A DNA stretch of 9,828 nucleotides from Pseudomonadota bacterium (lineage in GTDB: Bacteria; Desulfobacterota; Syntrophobacteria; Syntrophobacterales; Syntrophobacteraceae): the NCBI GenBank assembly GCA_023416335.1, contig JAEZHY010000249.1, forward strand, positions 1 to 9,828, given 5' to 3'. Shown here in pieces: positions 1 to 7,239 of the stretch. The translations under genes were made by a program, and so were the position numbers. The notes below the pieces were generated by a model. That model was not told where the DNA came from, searched no databases, and saw nothing but the letters and a program-made list of their open reading frames with translations. Position 1 is the first letter of the stretch. Every line of letters starts with the position of its first letter.

Positions 1-761
1 CTCCTGGAATGTGCTCTGTAGCTGGTTTATCCCCTTTTTACAAAAGGGCTTGGTAAGCCGATTTTTCAATTTTTGGGATCAGGATTTGTCCGGAAAATGA
101 GATTGGTGGGTGCATTTCCAGTTTCAGCCCAGGGTCAGCGGCAACGTTGTTGCTTTAAGTCCCAAGGTCCGCCTTGGGAACCCCGCCCCGGCAGGCCGGA
201 TAGCATCCGGTACGTGCTGTGCCGCTCAGGGCAACCCTGTCACAGCCTCTGCGCTCCGCACCCCGAAACAATTCCAGCCACCCAAGCTTCGATACGCACA
301 GCCGTCAAATTTGTGCTATTTGTCCGCCGGTCTACCGGGTTCGCTTTTGTGCCTGGCTGCCTGAAACAAGAAGGACCGGCACGGACTGGCGACCGTGCGC
401 GTGAGGGCAAAAGGTAAAACGGCGAGTCTGCGGGAGATCGACAGTATACGTTCAAAATACTTGGCCTACTCGGGACGGGTTCATTAAAGCAACAGCATTG
501 AGGGTCAGCGGAGCGCCACCCTGGGAGGGCGAACAAACAATAATTCCCTTCACCCTGAGGGTTACCAAACTCATTGGTTCTAAACCGCCCGAAAACCGGG
601 GTTGCCGGCTTCCCGCAGAGCGCGACGAACAGGGGGCTGAGAAGCGTCAGGCACAAACCCGCAGAAGTAGCTCAATATTTTGCCATGGCAATTCCACGGG
701 TGAGCCGCTATAGATGCGAAATCACTCGGCTTTCATGTCGCGAGTGTGTAAGCTTCCGGGC
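1..761. other. Gene-free region with short palindromes
   Basis: I see no convincing coding sequence here. The open frames on both strands are Arg/Pro/Cys-rich, overlap one another, lack good ribosome binding sites and match no family I know. Visible structures are CCCTTTT/AAAAGGG with a 3-nt loop (32-48), a TCCCAAGG palindrome (160-179), CCGGAT-AGC-ATCCGG (196-210), a perfect 12-bp palindrome TTGCCATGGCAA (680-691), and a CACTCG/CGAGTG stem (723-728 with 741-746). The last lies just past the stop of the minus-strand lipoprotein gene and could act as its terminator, but no T-run follows it. The decamer AGGGTCAGCG occurs at 131-140 and again at 501-510. Confidence 0.6.
160..179. repeat. TCCCAAGG hairpin, member of the TTCCCAAG palindrome family
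   Basis: A perfect 8-bp stem (TCCCAAGG, 160-167, with CCTTGGGA, 172-179) encloses the tetraloop TCCG. The right arm continues as CCTTGGGAACCCC, close to the right arm of the palindrome at 3212-3238 when that one is read on the minus strand. I read it as a diverged member of the same short dispersed family. A separate small hairpin follows at 196-210. Confidence 0.5.
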
Positions 762-1268
762 TCAGTGTGTCGTCAGTTGGAAGACAGTTCCGTTCTCTCC
801 GTTGCCGGAACGCTTCGAATCATCGATCTTGATGGTGACATCGAGATCGTCTCTGTAACTGATGCATGTTCCGCTCGCAATCCCGCTGTCGATCGTCTTC
901 CTGTCCATGTAAACCGGAGTGACGGACTGGCCGTTGACTACCAGCACCGAAAACAGCTCTTCATTGTTGCAAACGGTTTTCTCCCATTTTTCGGCGCCGG
1001 CCCAGTTGAACTCGATGGCCCCGTTGATCTGTGCAGCCGAGCAATGAGGCCCCAGAAAGCACAATCTCTGCCAGTTCACGGGAAAGAGTTCGTCGAGGTC
1101 CATCGTCACGGGTTTGCCCGTTTCCTTGACCTGCTGAGAGACTTTCCTGACCTTTTCCTTGATCGTTTCGAGGTCCGTATCCCTTGTGCCGATGCAGCCC
1201 ATTAAGGGCACAATGCACAGAAAATATGTAATCGCCTTGAGCGCCCTGCTCTTAAGCGTCGTCTTCAA
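762..1268 (-). CDS. Putative lipoprotein of unknown function (168 aa)
   Basis: I do not recognise the family. The N-terminus is a lipoprotein signal: basic residues (MKTTLKSRALK), a hydrophobic stretch (residues 13-23) and the lipobox LMGC, predicting lipidation at Cys25. The mature protein has four cysteines (70, 76, 100, 135), enough for two disulfides outside the cytoplasm. The segment FPVNWQRLCFLGPH (62-75) resembles the 'W-D-R-h-h-h-h-x-P' stretch seen in many small uncharacterised exported proteins. The tail is hydrophilic and Gly/Asn-rich. The start is TTG; CAGGAG (1278-1283) sits 9 nt upstream and no in-frame ATG precedes it nearby. A GATAAT hexamer on the minus strand (1307-1312) could be a -10 box, but I see no good -35. 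It lies 247 bp downstream of the DAC-like gene on the same strand. Exported lipoprotein is fairly secure; the function is unknown. Confidence 0.72.
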   Translation of the reverse strand: MKTTLKSRALKAITYFLCIVPLMGCIGTRDTDLETIKEKVRKVSQQVKETGKPVTMDLDELFPVNWQRLCFLGPHCSAAQINGAIEFNWAGAEKWEKTVCNNEELFSVLVVNGQSVTPVYMDRKTIDSGIASGTCISYRDDLDVTIKIDDSKRSGNGENGTVFQLTTH

Positions 1269-1515
1269 GCTCCTACGCTCCTGTATGGAAACGCGTACAT
1301 TTTCCGATTATCCCCTGTTTTTTTTCGCCAAATTCGTCAGGCAAGCAAAACAAATGCCGCAGGGAAAGGGAACGCGTTTTTTTCTGAGTTAGTCTGGCTA
1401 CTTGCGCAAATTCGAGTTTGAAAATTCTCCCGGATCCGCGTGTGGTGCGAATTTATGATAGATCATTCAGGACCGCCTTCGGACGAAAAACCGATCGTGT
1501 TTTCAAAAAGGTGTG

Positions 1516-2865
1516 CTAAGCGTCCATCAGACTGGTCAAAACCTGGTCCCAAATGGTTACCATTCCGTTATTCCATTTCACAATTTGGACTGTCCCGTCC
1601 TGGGATACGATCATGGCAAGCACGTCATGAAGAACTCTACAGAGCCGGTATGCCGAATTGTGACGGGTCCCGACATTGTCGGTCCCTTCGTGTATCACAT
1701 TCGCCCCTTCCGGGTCGATTGCTTTTGCAACAGAATCGACGTGGTCTATCTTTCCTGAGATTTCGCCGCCGAACCCGATCAGCTCGAACCTCCTTGTCAT
1801 GACCACCGCTCCATCCACCAGCGCAAGGCCGGCGACAAAGTGCGCCCATTCGAAAATGGCTTCGTCGAGCCAGGAAAGCGCCTGGTTCTTGCTTGCCAGA
1901 TACTCTGTCCAGCCGACTGTTCTGTCGGGATTTCCGTTGGTGCCTGACGATTCCGCCAGGGCATTCGCAATATTTACAAGAAGGGTGCGGAAGCGCCTGC
2001 GCGGTTCTTCTTCGATGAACCTGTACTTGAACCTTACGTACGGATTTTCGGAAAGAAACTCCGCCGTGCGCTCTTCCGGCACGCAGATCACGGTCCCTCC
2101 ATGCCTTGCGTACCGAATTCTGCCGATCATCCTCATAATGACCTGCTTTTTCATCATGCGCAAAAATTCGGAATCGATCATTGCCCATGGCCTTGTCGCG
2201 TGTTTCCGATCCTCCATGTGCAACGCGAATTCCTCACTGCGCGCCGAGGCGAACTCGCTGCGAAGCCATTGAGAATCGAAAACTCCCGCTGCCGGGCAGG
2301 TTATTTCCCCGCCATTCAGCGTGGCAACCACCATCGAACCGCTGCAGACGGTAATGCGTCCGGGATTCGTCACGTGGATGACCAAAGATCCGGGCAACGG
2401 CTGGAAAACCTTTCCCCCGCCGTGAAGACTCTGTATCCATCGCTGCCCCGAGTGAATCACGCCCCAGATCGCCAGTCCCTTTTCCCCGTCCGGCATGACT
2501 CCGATAAGAGAGCCGTAAAAATCCACCGATGGAGACAATTTTCTCAGTTCACGCTCATTGAAGGGCAGCTGATCGACGAAGCGCAGCCTGTGGAGCCCCG
2601 CAGGAGGTCCCTGTTCGGGAGGGAACGCATCGGGGTCTCTCAGGATGAGCCGGAACCGAAGTGGACGCTCCTCTTCGCGAAGAAGACTTGCCTGGTAACA
2701 GACCGACATAATTACTTCGAGTGCCTGGATATCGGGCAGGGGTTCCTGATCGGACTTTTCATCGGCTTTCAGAAGAGGTCTGTCCAGGACGGTGCAGGGA
2801 ATTTCCCATCGCCTTTGAACGAAACGGGCAAGCTCCTTTGGATATGCATGTACTTCTTCGGACAT
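1516..2865 (-). CDS. DACNV-type sensor plus diadenylate-cyclase-like (DAC) domain protein
   Basis: A protein of about 449 aa, numbered here from ATG 2865. The C-terminal ~110 residues look like the DAC/DisA_N domain, which in active members makes c-di-AMP from two ATP. It has the DGA motif (LALVDGAVVMT, D351-G352-A353), a Gly-rich turn GFGGEISG (364-371), GTRHNSAYRLC (399-409) in place of the canonical GTRHR motif, and VSQDG (420-424) near the usual SEE position. The N-terminal ~300 residues (AYPKELARFV, CYQASLLREEERP, LSPSVDFYGSLIGV, IWGVIHSGQRW) match what I recall of the DACNV putative sensor region. No signal peptide or membrane segment is visible, so it is probably cytoplasmic. ATG 2865 was chosen because GAGAGG lies 10 nt upstream. 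ATG 2910 has no Shine-Dalgarno, and GTG 3039 (507 aa) has a weak one plus non-family-like extra sequence. The RHN substitution may reduce or change activity. Domain assignment is confident; enzymatic activity is not. Confidence 0.85.
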   Translation of the reverse strand: MSEEVHAYPKELARFVQRRWEIPCTVLDRPLLKADEKSDQEPLPDIQALEVIMSVCYQASLLREEERPLRFRLILRDPDAFPPEQGPPAGLHRLRFVDQLPFNERELRKLSPSVDFYGSLIGVMPDGEKGLAIWGVIHSGQRWIQSLHGGGKVFQPLPGSLVIHVTNPGRITVCSGSMVVATLNGGEITCPAAGVFDSQWLRSEFASARSEEFALHMEDRKHATRPWAMIDSEFLRMMKKQVIMRMIGRIRYARHGGTVICVPEERTAEFLSENPYVRFKYRFIEEEPRRRFRTLLVNIANALAESSGTNGNPDRTVGWTEYLASKNQALSWLDEAIFEWAHFVAGLALVDGAVVMTRRFELIGFGGEISGKIDHVDSVAKAIDPEGANVIHEGTDNVGTRHNSAYRLCRVLHDVLAMIVSQDGTVQIVKWNNGMVTIWDQVLTSLMDA

Positions 2866-3241
2866 CGGGCTCGAACCTCTCGCCTTGTTTCCGGAAAAGA
2901 AGGTTTTCATCAGATCGGAAAGATCGGGCCAAAGATACCCCTTTGTATGCTCCTTTAGGTAAACACACGGAGAAGGTAGTTCAAGACCGGCTTGCCTCTT
3001 ATGAGTCTCCCCAAGGTGGGGGAATGGGCTATGGACCACGTGTCGAACAACCTGAACGTTTCGGCACAGGCCTTATCATGCCCGTCGACCGTCCATCTGT
3101 AACAATGAGGGGCGGCAACAATTTGCGGGTGGTCCGGGATCGTTTCCAGGGCGCGTGAGCGCAGGAGGTCTAACGAAAGAGGTGCCGGGAGGGCGGCAGG
3201 GGTTGGGATGGGGTTCCCAAGCCGGGAGCTTGGGAACCAGC
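2866..3241. other. Intergenic region upstream of the DAC-like gene
   Basis: This lies between the start chosen for the DAC-like gene and the dispersed repeat beyond carB. The frame of the DAC-like gene stays open to GTG 3039, so part of it could be coding if that start is used. An overlapping minus-strand frame runs through it into the repeat at 3260-3350; its composition looks accidental. I find no clear promoter. A strong palindrome at 3212-3238 is listed separately. Confidence 0.5.
3212..3238. repeat. GGTTCCCAAGC palindrome (REP-like)
   Basis: A perfect 11-bp inverted repeat, GGTTCCCAAGC (3212-3222) with GCTTGGGAACC (3228-3238), and a 5-nt loop CGGGA. It abuts the distal end of repeat copy A. 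The minus-strand arm CTGGTTCCCAAGCTCC recurs exactly at 9694-9709, and a diverged relative lies at 160-179. Palindromes of this type are dispersed in many deltaproteobacterial genomes (general knowledge); a function here is unproven. Confidence 0.75.
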
Positions 3242-3433
3242 GAAAAGAGGCTAACCCCCCTTGCACCAGATTTCGGCCCTCTTGGGCCAATCGCTCAGCG
3301 CTTGCTGTGTCTGCCCCGGTGCTTTTGCGGGGCGCCACAGCAAGCGCCAATTATGCCGCAGAGCGGCGCAGGGGGTGTGGGGGCCGCCGGTCCCCACGCT
3401 ATTTGGATCCTTATGAAACTCCGTACCAGGCCT
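3242..3433 (-). repeat. Dispersed structured repeat, copy A (3' side of carB)
   Basis: The oriented strand is the carB strand (minus). The 147-bp core, 3260-3406, matches the copy B core 9410-9556 in inverted orientation, with about 9 mismatches and no gaps by eye. Similarity extends to AGGCCT at 3428-3433, four bases short of the carB stop codon. The core has a long hairpin: a 12-bp outer stem (3298-3309 with 3336-3347) and an inner 6-bp stem (3313-3318 with 3328-3333). Shorter hairpins lie on both sides, including GGCCC/GGGCC, GCCGC/GCGGC and a GTGGGG/CCCCAC-type stem. No terminal inverted repeat, target-site duplication or transposase is visible. It could be a REP/MITE-like element, a transcript 3'-end structure or a small RNA. 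One frame is open in both copies, but the substitutions do not look like coding constraint. Confidence 0.85.
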
Positions 3434-3436
3434 TTC

Positions 3437-6400
3437 TCAACCTATCTCCGCATGGTAGCTCTGAAGAGACTTCACGGAGTCTCTTCCTTCCCGGCAGGCT
3501 TCTATGCCCCGTGCCGCAGCTATTGCCGCCGCCGTTGTGGTTATGTAGGGGATCTTGTACTTGATTGCGGATTTGCGGATATAGGAATCGTCGAACTGAC
3601 CGCGGCGACCGTTTGGCGTATTGATTATAAGCTGTATTTGACCGTTTTTGATTGCATCAACGATATTGGGCCGGTCTTCATAGAGTTTCAGAATCATCTG
3701 GGCTTCGACCCCGTTTTCCTGGAGGAACTTCCATGTCCCCCTGGTGGCAATTATGCCGAATCCCAGGGACTTGAGCCGCCGGGCGACATGCAGGGCCTCG
3801 GGTTTGTCACGGTCCGCAACGGTCAGGAGCACGTTTCCATCCTGGGGAAGCTTCTGCTGAGCCCCTTCCTGGGCTTTGTAGAAGGCAAGGCCGAAGGAAG
3901 AGGCCATCCCGAGCACCTCCCCCGTTGACCGCATTTCGGGCCCCAGCACGGGGTCCACTTCCGGAAACATGTTGAACGGGAAAACGGCTTCCTTCACGCC
4001 AAAGTGCCGAATCAAACCGGGTTTAAGATCGAGTTCCTCGATGCTTGCTCCCATCATGATTCGAGTTGCCAGCCGGGCCATCGGGATGTTGCACACTTTC
4101 GAAACCAGGGGCACGGTGCGAGACGCCCTAGGGTTCGCCTCCAGGACGTAGACCGTGTCCTTCGCTATGGCGTACTGGATATTCATGAGTCCGACCACCC
4201 GCAGTTCCAGGGCGATTTTGCGGGTGTACTCGTTTATCGTTTCCAGATGGCGGGCAGGAATACTGATGGGAGGTATGACACATGCGGAATCCCCCGAGTG
4301 GACGCCGGCCAGTTCTATGTGCTCCATTACTGCCGGGACGAAAGCATCTTTGCCGTCGGAGAGGGCATCGGCTTCCGCTTCGATCGCGTTTTCGAGAAAC
4401 TTGTCTATCAGGATGGGCCGGTCCGGCGTGACTCCGACAGCCGAAGCCACGTAGCGCCTGAGCATGGATTCACTGTGGACCACTTCCATCCCACGGCCCC
4501 CCAGGACGTAAGACGGACGGACCATGAGCGGATATCCGAGCCGGGATGCGATTTCGAGCGCCTCGTCCATATTCGAAGCCATTCCAGATTCGGGCATCGG
4601 AATGTCCAGTTCTTTCATCATCCTGCGGAAACGGTCGCGATCCTCAGCCAGATCGATGGTTTCCGGCGTAGTGCCCAGGATCTTCACCCCGGCGTCGGCC
4701 AACTGACGTGCAATGTTCAGCGGCGTCTGTCCGCCGAACTGGACGATTACCCCTTCGGGCTGCTCTTTTTCATATATCGACAGTACGTCCTCGACGGTCA
4801 GAGGCTCGAAATAGAGCTTGTCGGCAGTGTCGTAATCGGTTGAGACCGTTTCGGGGTTGCAGTTGACCATGATGGATTCAAAGCCCAGGTCACGGATCGC
4901 AAAAGCCGCGTGGACGCAGCAGTAGTCGAACTCTATCCCCTGGCCGATCCGGTTCGGTCCGCCTCCCAGCACCATGATCTTGCGCCTGGCGCTCACCTCC
5001 ACCTGGTCCGGCCCGTTATAGGTCGAATAATAGTAAGCCGCGTTCTCGACCCCGCTGACCGGGACCGGTTGATATGCCTGAACGAGTCCGAGCGCCTTTC
5101 TGCGATCCCGGATATCCTTTTCCGGCACAAAGAGAATACGGCTCAGATAGGCATCCGCAAAACCGTCCCGCTTCGCCTCCGCAAGAAGATTCGCCGGCAG
5201 TTCCTTGCCCCTGAATCCGATTATCTTTTCTTCCAGTTCCACCAGTTCCTTCATCTGCTGAATGAACCATGGCTTGATGTGGGTCCTGCTATAAAGGGTA
5301 TCGACCCCGGCACCTTTCCGGAGAGCTTCGTACATGATGAACTGTCGCTCGCTCGTCGGTTCGCCGAGCATATCCATCAGGGAGTCGAGGTCTTTTTCGT
5401 GGAAATCTTTCGCGAATCCGAGTCCGTGCCGGCCGATCTCCAGTGAGCGAATCGATTTCTGGAGCGCTTCCTTGTAGTTCTTCCCGATACTCATGACTTC
5501 GCCGACTGCCCGCATCTGGGTTCCGAGCCTGTCTATCGCCCCTTCGAACTTCTCGAAGGCCCAGCGGGCGAATTTGATGACTACGTAGTCACCGCAGGGG
5601 ACGTATTCCGCGAGGTTTTCACCCCGCCAGTAGGGAATTTCATCAAGGGTCAGCCCTGCGGCGAGCTTGGAGGAGACCAATGCTATAGGGAAGCCGGTTG
5701 CCTTCGAAGCCAGTGCCGACGATCTCGATGTCCTCGGATTGATTTCGATCACAACCACGCGGCCCGTTTTGGGATCGTGAGCGAACTGGATGTTTGTGCC
5801 GCCGATTACCTGAATTGCTTCGACAATGTCATAGGAATGCTTCTGGAGCCGCTGCTGGAGGTCGGGATCAATCGTCAGCATCGGGGCCGCGCAGAAGGAA
5901 TCTCCCGTGTGGACGCCCATGGCATCGATGTTCTCGATGAAACATACAGTGATCATCCGGTTATTGGCATCGCGCACGACTTCCAGCTCGAGTTCCTCCC
6001 AACCGAGGACAGATTCTTCGATCAGTACCTGGCCGACAAGACTGGCGGAAAGCCCCCTGCTTGCCACGACCCGGAGTTCTTCCAGGTTGAACACGAGGCC
6101 TCCGCCCCATCCACCCAGGGTATATGCGGGTCTTACGACGACAGGATATCCAAGTTCGACCGCGATGGCTTCGGCTTCTTCCACGCTGAAAGCCGGTTTG
6201 CTTTTGGGCATGTCAATGCCGAGCCGGGTCATGGTCTCTTTGAATGCGATCCGGTCTTCGCCCCGCTCGATCGCATCGGCCTGTACGCCGATAATTTTTA
6301 CCCCATTCGCGTCGAGCACCCCCTGCCTATGGAGTTGCGCAGTCAGGTTCAGACCCGTCTGTCCGCCGAGGTTGGGCAGGACGGCGCACGGTTTTTCCCG

Positions 6401-6637
6401 TTCGATGATCTTGGTAAGGCTTTCCACGGTGAGCGGTTCGACGTAGGTAACGTCGGCCATGCCCGGGTCGGTCATGATCGTTGCAGGATTGGAATTGGCC
6501 AGCACGATCCTGTATCCCATCCCCCGCAGGGCTTTGCAGGCCTGTGTTCCTGAATAGTCGAATTCACATGCCTGGCCGATGATGATAGGGCCGGACCCGA
6601 TGATCATGACTTTGCTGATGTCTTCTCGTCTGGGCAT
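3437..6637 (-). CDS. carB: Carbamoyl-phosphate synthase large subunit
   Basis: CarB uses two ATP, bicarbonate and ammonia (channelled from the CarA glutaminase subunit) to make carbamoyl phosphate for pyrimidine and arginine synthesis in the cytoplasm. At 1066 aa it is full length (E. coli about 1073) and aligns without gaps over its first ~180 residues. Domains in order: N-terminal ATP-grasp half forming carboxyphosphate (about 1-400; GQACEFDYSGTQACKALR, then EINPRTSRSSALASKATGFP); oligomerisation region (about 400-550); second ATP-grasp half (about 550-935; VLGGGPNRIGQGIEFDYCC, RPSYVLGGRGME, EANPRASRTVP); C-terminal MGS-like allosteric domain (about 936-1066). The start ATG has AAGGA (6646-6650) 8 nt upstream. 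One oddity: the N-terminal ATP loop reads TLGGWGGG, with Trp177 where E. coli has Ser and most relatives Thr or Ser. carA is not adjacent upstream. The repeat at 3242-3433 directly follows the stop codon. Confidence 0.98.
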   Translation of the reverse strand: MPRREDISKVMIIGSGPIIIGQACEFDYSGTQACKALRGMGYRIVLANSNPATIMTDPGMADVTYVEPLTVESLTKIIEREKPCAVLPNLGGQTGLNLTAQLHRQGVLDANGVKIIGVQADAIERGEDRIAFKETMTRLGIDMPKSKPAFSVEEAEAIAVELGYPVVVRPAYTLGGWGGGLVFNLEELRVVASRGLSASLVGQVLIEESVLGWEELELEVVRDANNRMITVCFIENIDAMGVHTGDSFCAAPMLTIDPDLQQRLQKHSYDIVEAIQVIGGTNIQFAHDPKTGRVVVIEINPRTSRSSALASKATGFPIALVSSKLAAGLTLDEIPYWRGENLAEYVPCGDYVVIKFARWAFEKFEGAIDRLGTQMRAVGEVMSIGKNYKEALQKSIRSLEIGRHGLGFAKDFHEKDLDSLMDMLGEPTSERQFIMYEALRKGAGVDTLYSRTHIKPWFIQQMKELVELEEKIIGFRGKELPANLLAEAKRDGFADAYLSRILFVPEKDIRDRRKALGLVQAYQPVPVSGVENAAYYYSTYNGPDQVEVSARRKIMVLGGGPNRIGQGIEFDYCCVHAAFAIRDLGFESIMVNCNPETVSTDYDTADKLYFEPLTVEDVLSIYEKEQPEGVIVQFGGQTPLNIARQLADAGVKILGTTPETIDLAEDRDRFRRMMKELDIPMPESGMASNMDEALEIASRLGYPLMVRPSYVLGGRGMEVVHSESMLRRYVASAVGVTPDRPILIDKFLENAIEAEADALSDGKDAFVPAVMEHIELAGVHSGDSACVIPPISIPARHLETINEYTRKIALELRVVGLMNIQYAIAKDTVYVLEANPRASRTVPLVSKVCNIPMARLATRIMMGASIEELDLKPGLIRHFGVKEAVFPFNMFPEVDPVLGPEMRSTGEVLGMASSFGLAFYKAQEGAQQKLPQDGNVLLTVADRDKPEALHVARRLKSLGFGIIATRGTWKFLQENGVEAQMILKLYEDRPNIVDAIKNGQIQLIINTPNGRRGQFDDSYIRKSAIKYKIPYITTTAAAIAAARGIEACREGRDSVKSLQSYHAEIG

Positions 6638-6698
6638 TCCAAAAATCCTTATCGATGTGTGGGAGGGCTTCAGGGCATTAACTAAAATGGAAAGTTTA

Positions 6699-6727
6699 TT
6701 TTTAGCAACACTAACTCAAGCAGGCAA
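6699..6727 (-). promoter_or_regulatory. Possible sigma70-type promoter for carB
   Basis: On the minus strand, TTGCCT (6722-6727, 4 of 6 matches to TTGACA) is followed after exactly 17 nt by TAAAAA (6699-6704, 4 of 6 to TATAAT), in an AT-rich patch about 60 nt before the carB start codon. Position and spacing fit; both boxes are weak. It is a candidate only. Confidence 0.25.
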
Positions 6728-7224
6728 CTAAAATGCACCTTCGCCCCATCATGCACTACTTACCCACCCCATTTGCTGTATGCCCTCCTACCTTTTGACC
6801 TCCAAAAATTGCAGCCGCCCCATGGGCTCAAATACTCCGAATTCCGAATGGCACATTCTTGCGCGACTCATTATTAATCGTCACAGAAGAAATCCCGTTC
6901 CGTAAACGCAGGTAGGCGGCCTTTTTTGAGACCGCAATCCCCGCGATTCCGACGGGAGCACCCTTTTAGCCAAGCAAGCACGAAAGACATTCATTTGTTC
7001 GCAGTGCCGGATAGTCGGGCAGAGGCCGGAGCTTCCGCTGCTTCCGCCGAATGCCGGACCATTTGGTATCCGGGTCTGCAGAGAAAACCTGGCCGCCGGC
7101 TCGGCGCGCTGCAATGCGACATATGTACGGAAATGCAGGAAAAACTGAATCCGCCATGCGGAAAAGGAGGGTACGGAAACGACTCATTCCGGCGAGGTAA
7201 AGGGTGAAACGTTAATTCCAGAAC

Positions 7225-7233
7225 AGGAAAGGA
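7225..7233 (+). promoter_or_regulatory. Ribosome binding site of the multicopper oxidase gene
   Basis: AGGAAAGGA ends 6 nt before the ATG at 7240. It fixes this as the start, and the signal peptide begins at that ATG. Confidence 0.8.
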
Positions 7234-7239
7234 TTTATT

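Larger units (their letters stand above)
6638..7239. other. Divergent intergenic region, carB / multicopper oxidase
   Basis: About 600 bp separate the two divergent start codons. The carB-proximal third is AT-rich and holds the candidate carB promoter. The short open frames here (up to about 90 codons) have no ribosome binding site or recognisable motif. Near the oxidase gene there are two small hairpins, TCCGC-CAT-GCGGA (7150-7162) and CGGAA/TTCCG within 7174-7193, before the Shine-Dalgarno sequence. I recognise no riboswitch and no clear promoter for the oxidase. Confidence 0.5.

Noticed and set aside
240..656. Minus-strand 138-codon frame rich in Cys, Pro and Ser
   Set aside because: No Shine-Dalgarno, no recognised domain, and it competes with several other open frames of similar length in the same stretch. 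It is probably chance in GC-rich DNA.
1291..1377. Two ACGCGT boxes 81 bp apart upstream of the lipoprotein gene
   Set aside because: A 6-bp palindrome occurring twice in GC-rich DNA is not enough to call an operator, and the flanks do not match.
3298..3347. Long hairpin inside the repeat considered as a CRISPR or integron attachment-type unit
   Set aside because: There is one hairpin per copy, no spacer array and no integrase or cas gene, and the copies lie 6 kb apart.
3155..3928. Long plus-strand open frame (257 codons) across repeat A and the carB 3' end
   Set aside because: It lies antisense to carB and runs through the repeat; its translation is Arg/Pro/Gly-rich with no motif. The peptide shared with the antisense frame in copy B follows from DNA repeat identity, and half of the substitutions change amino acids.
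6849..6862. Sigma54-like promoter TGGCAC...TTGC upstream of the oxidase gene
   Set aside because: Only 4 nt separate TGGCAC from TTGC, whereas sigma54 promoters need 5, and this spacing is strict. It is also about 380 nt from the start codon.
6926..7207. 93-codon plus-strand frame ahead of the oxidase gene
   Set aside because: No ribosome binding site, no motif and accidental-looking composition; it ends before the oxidase Shine-Dalgarno with no sign of coupling.
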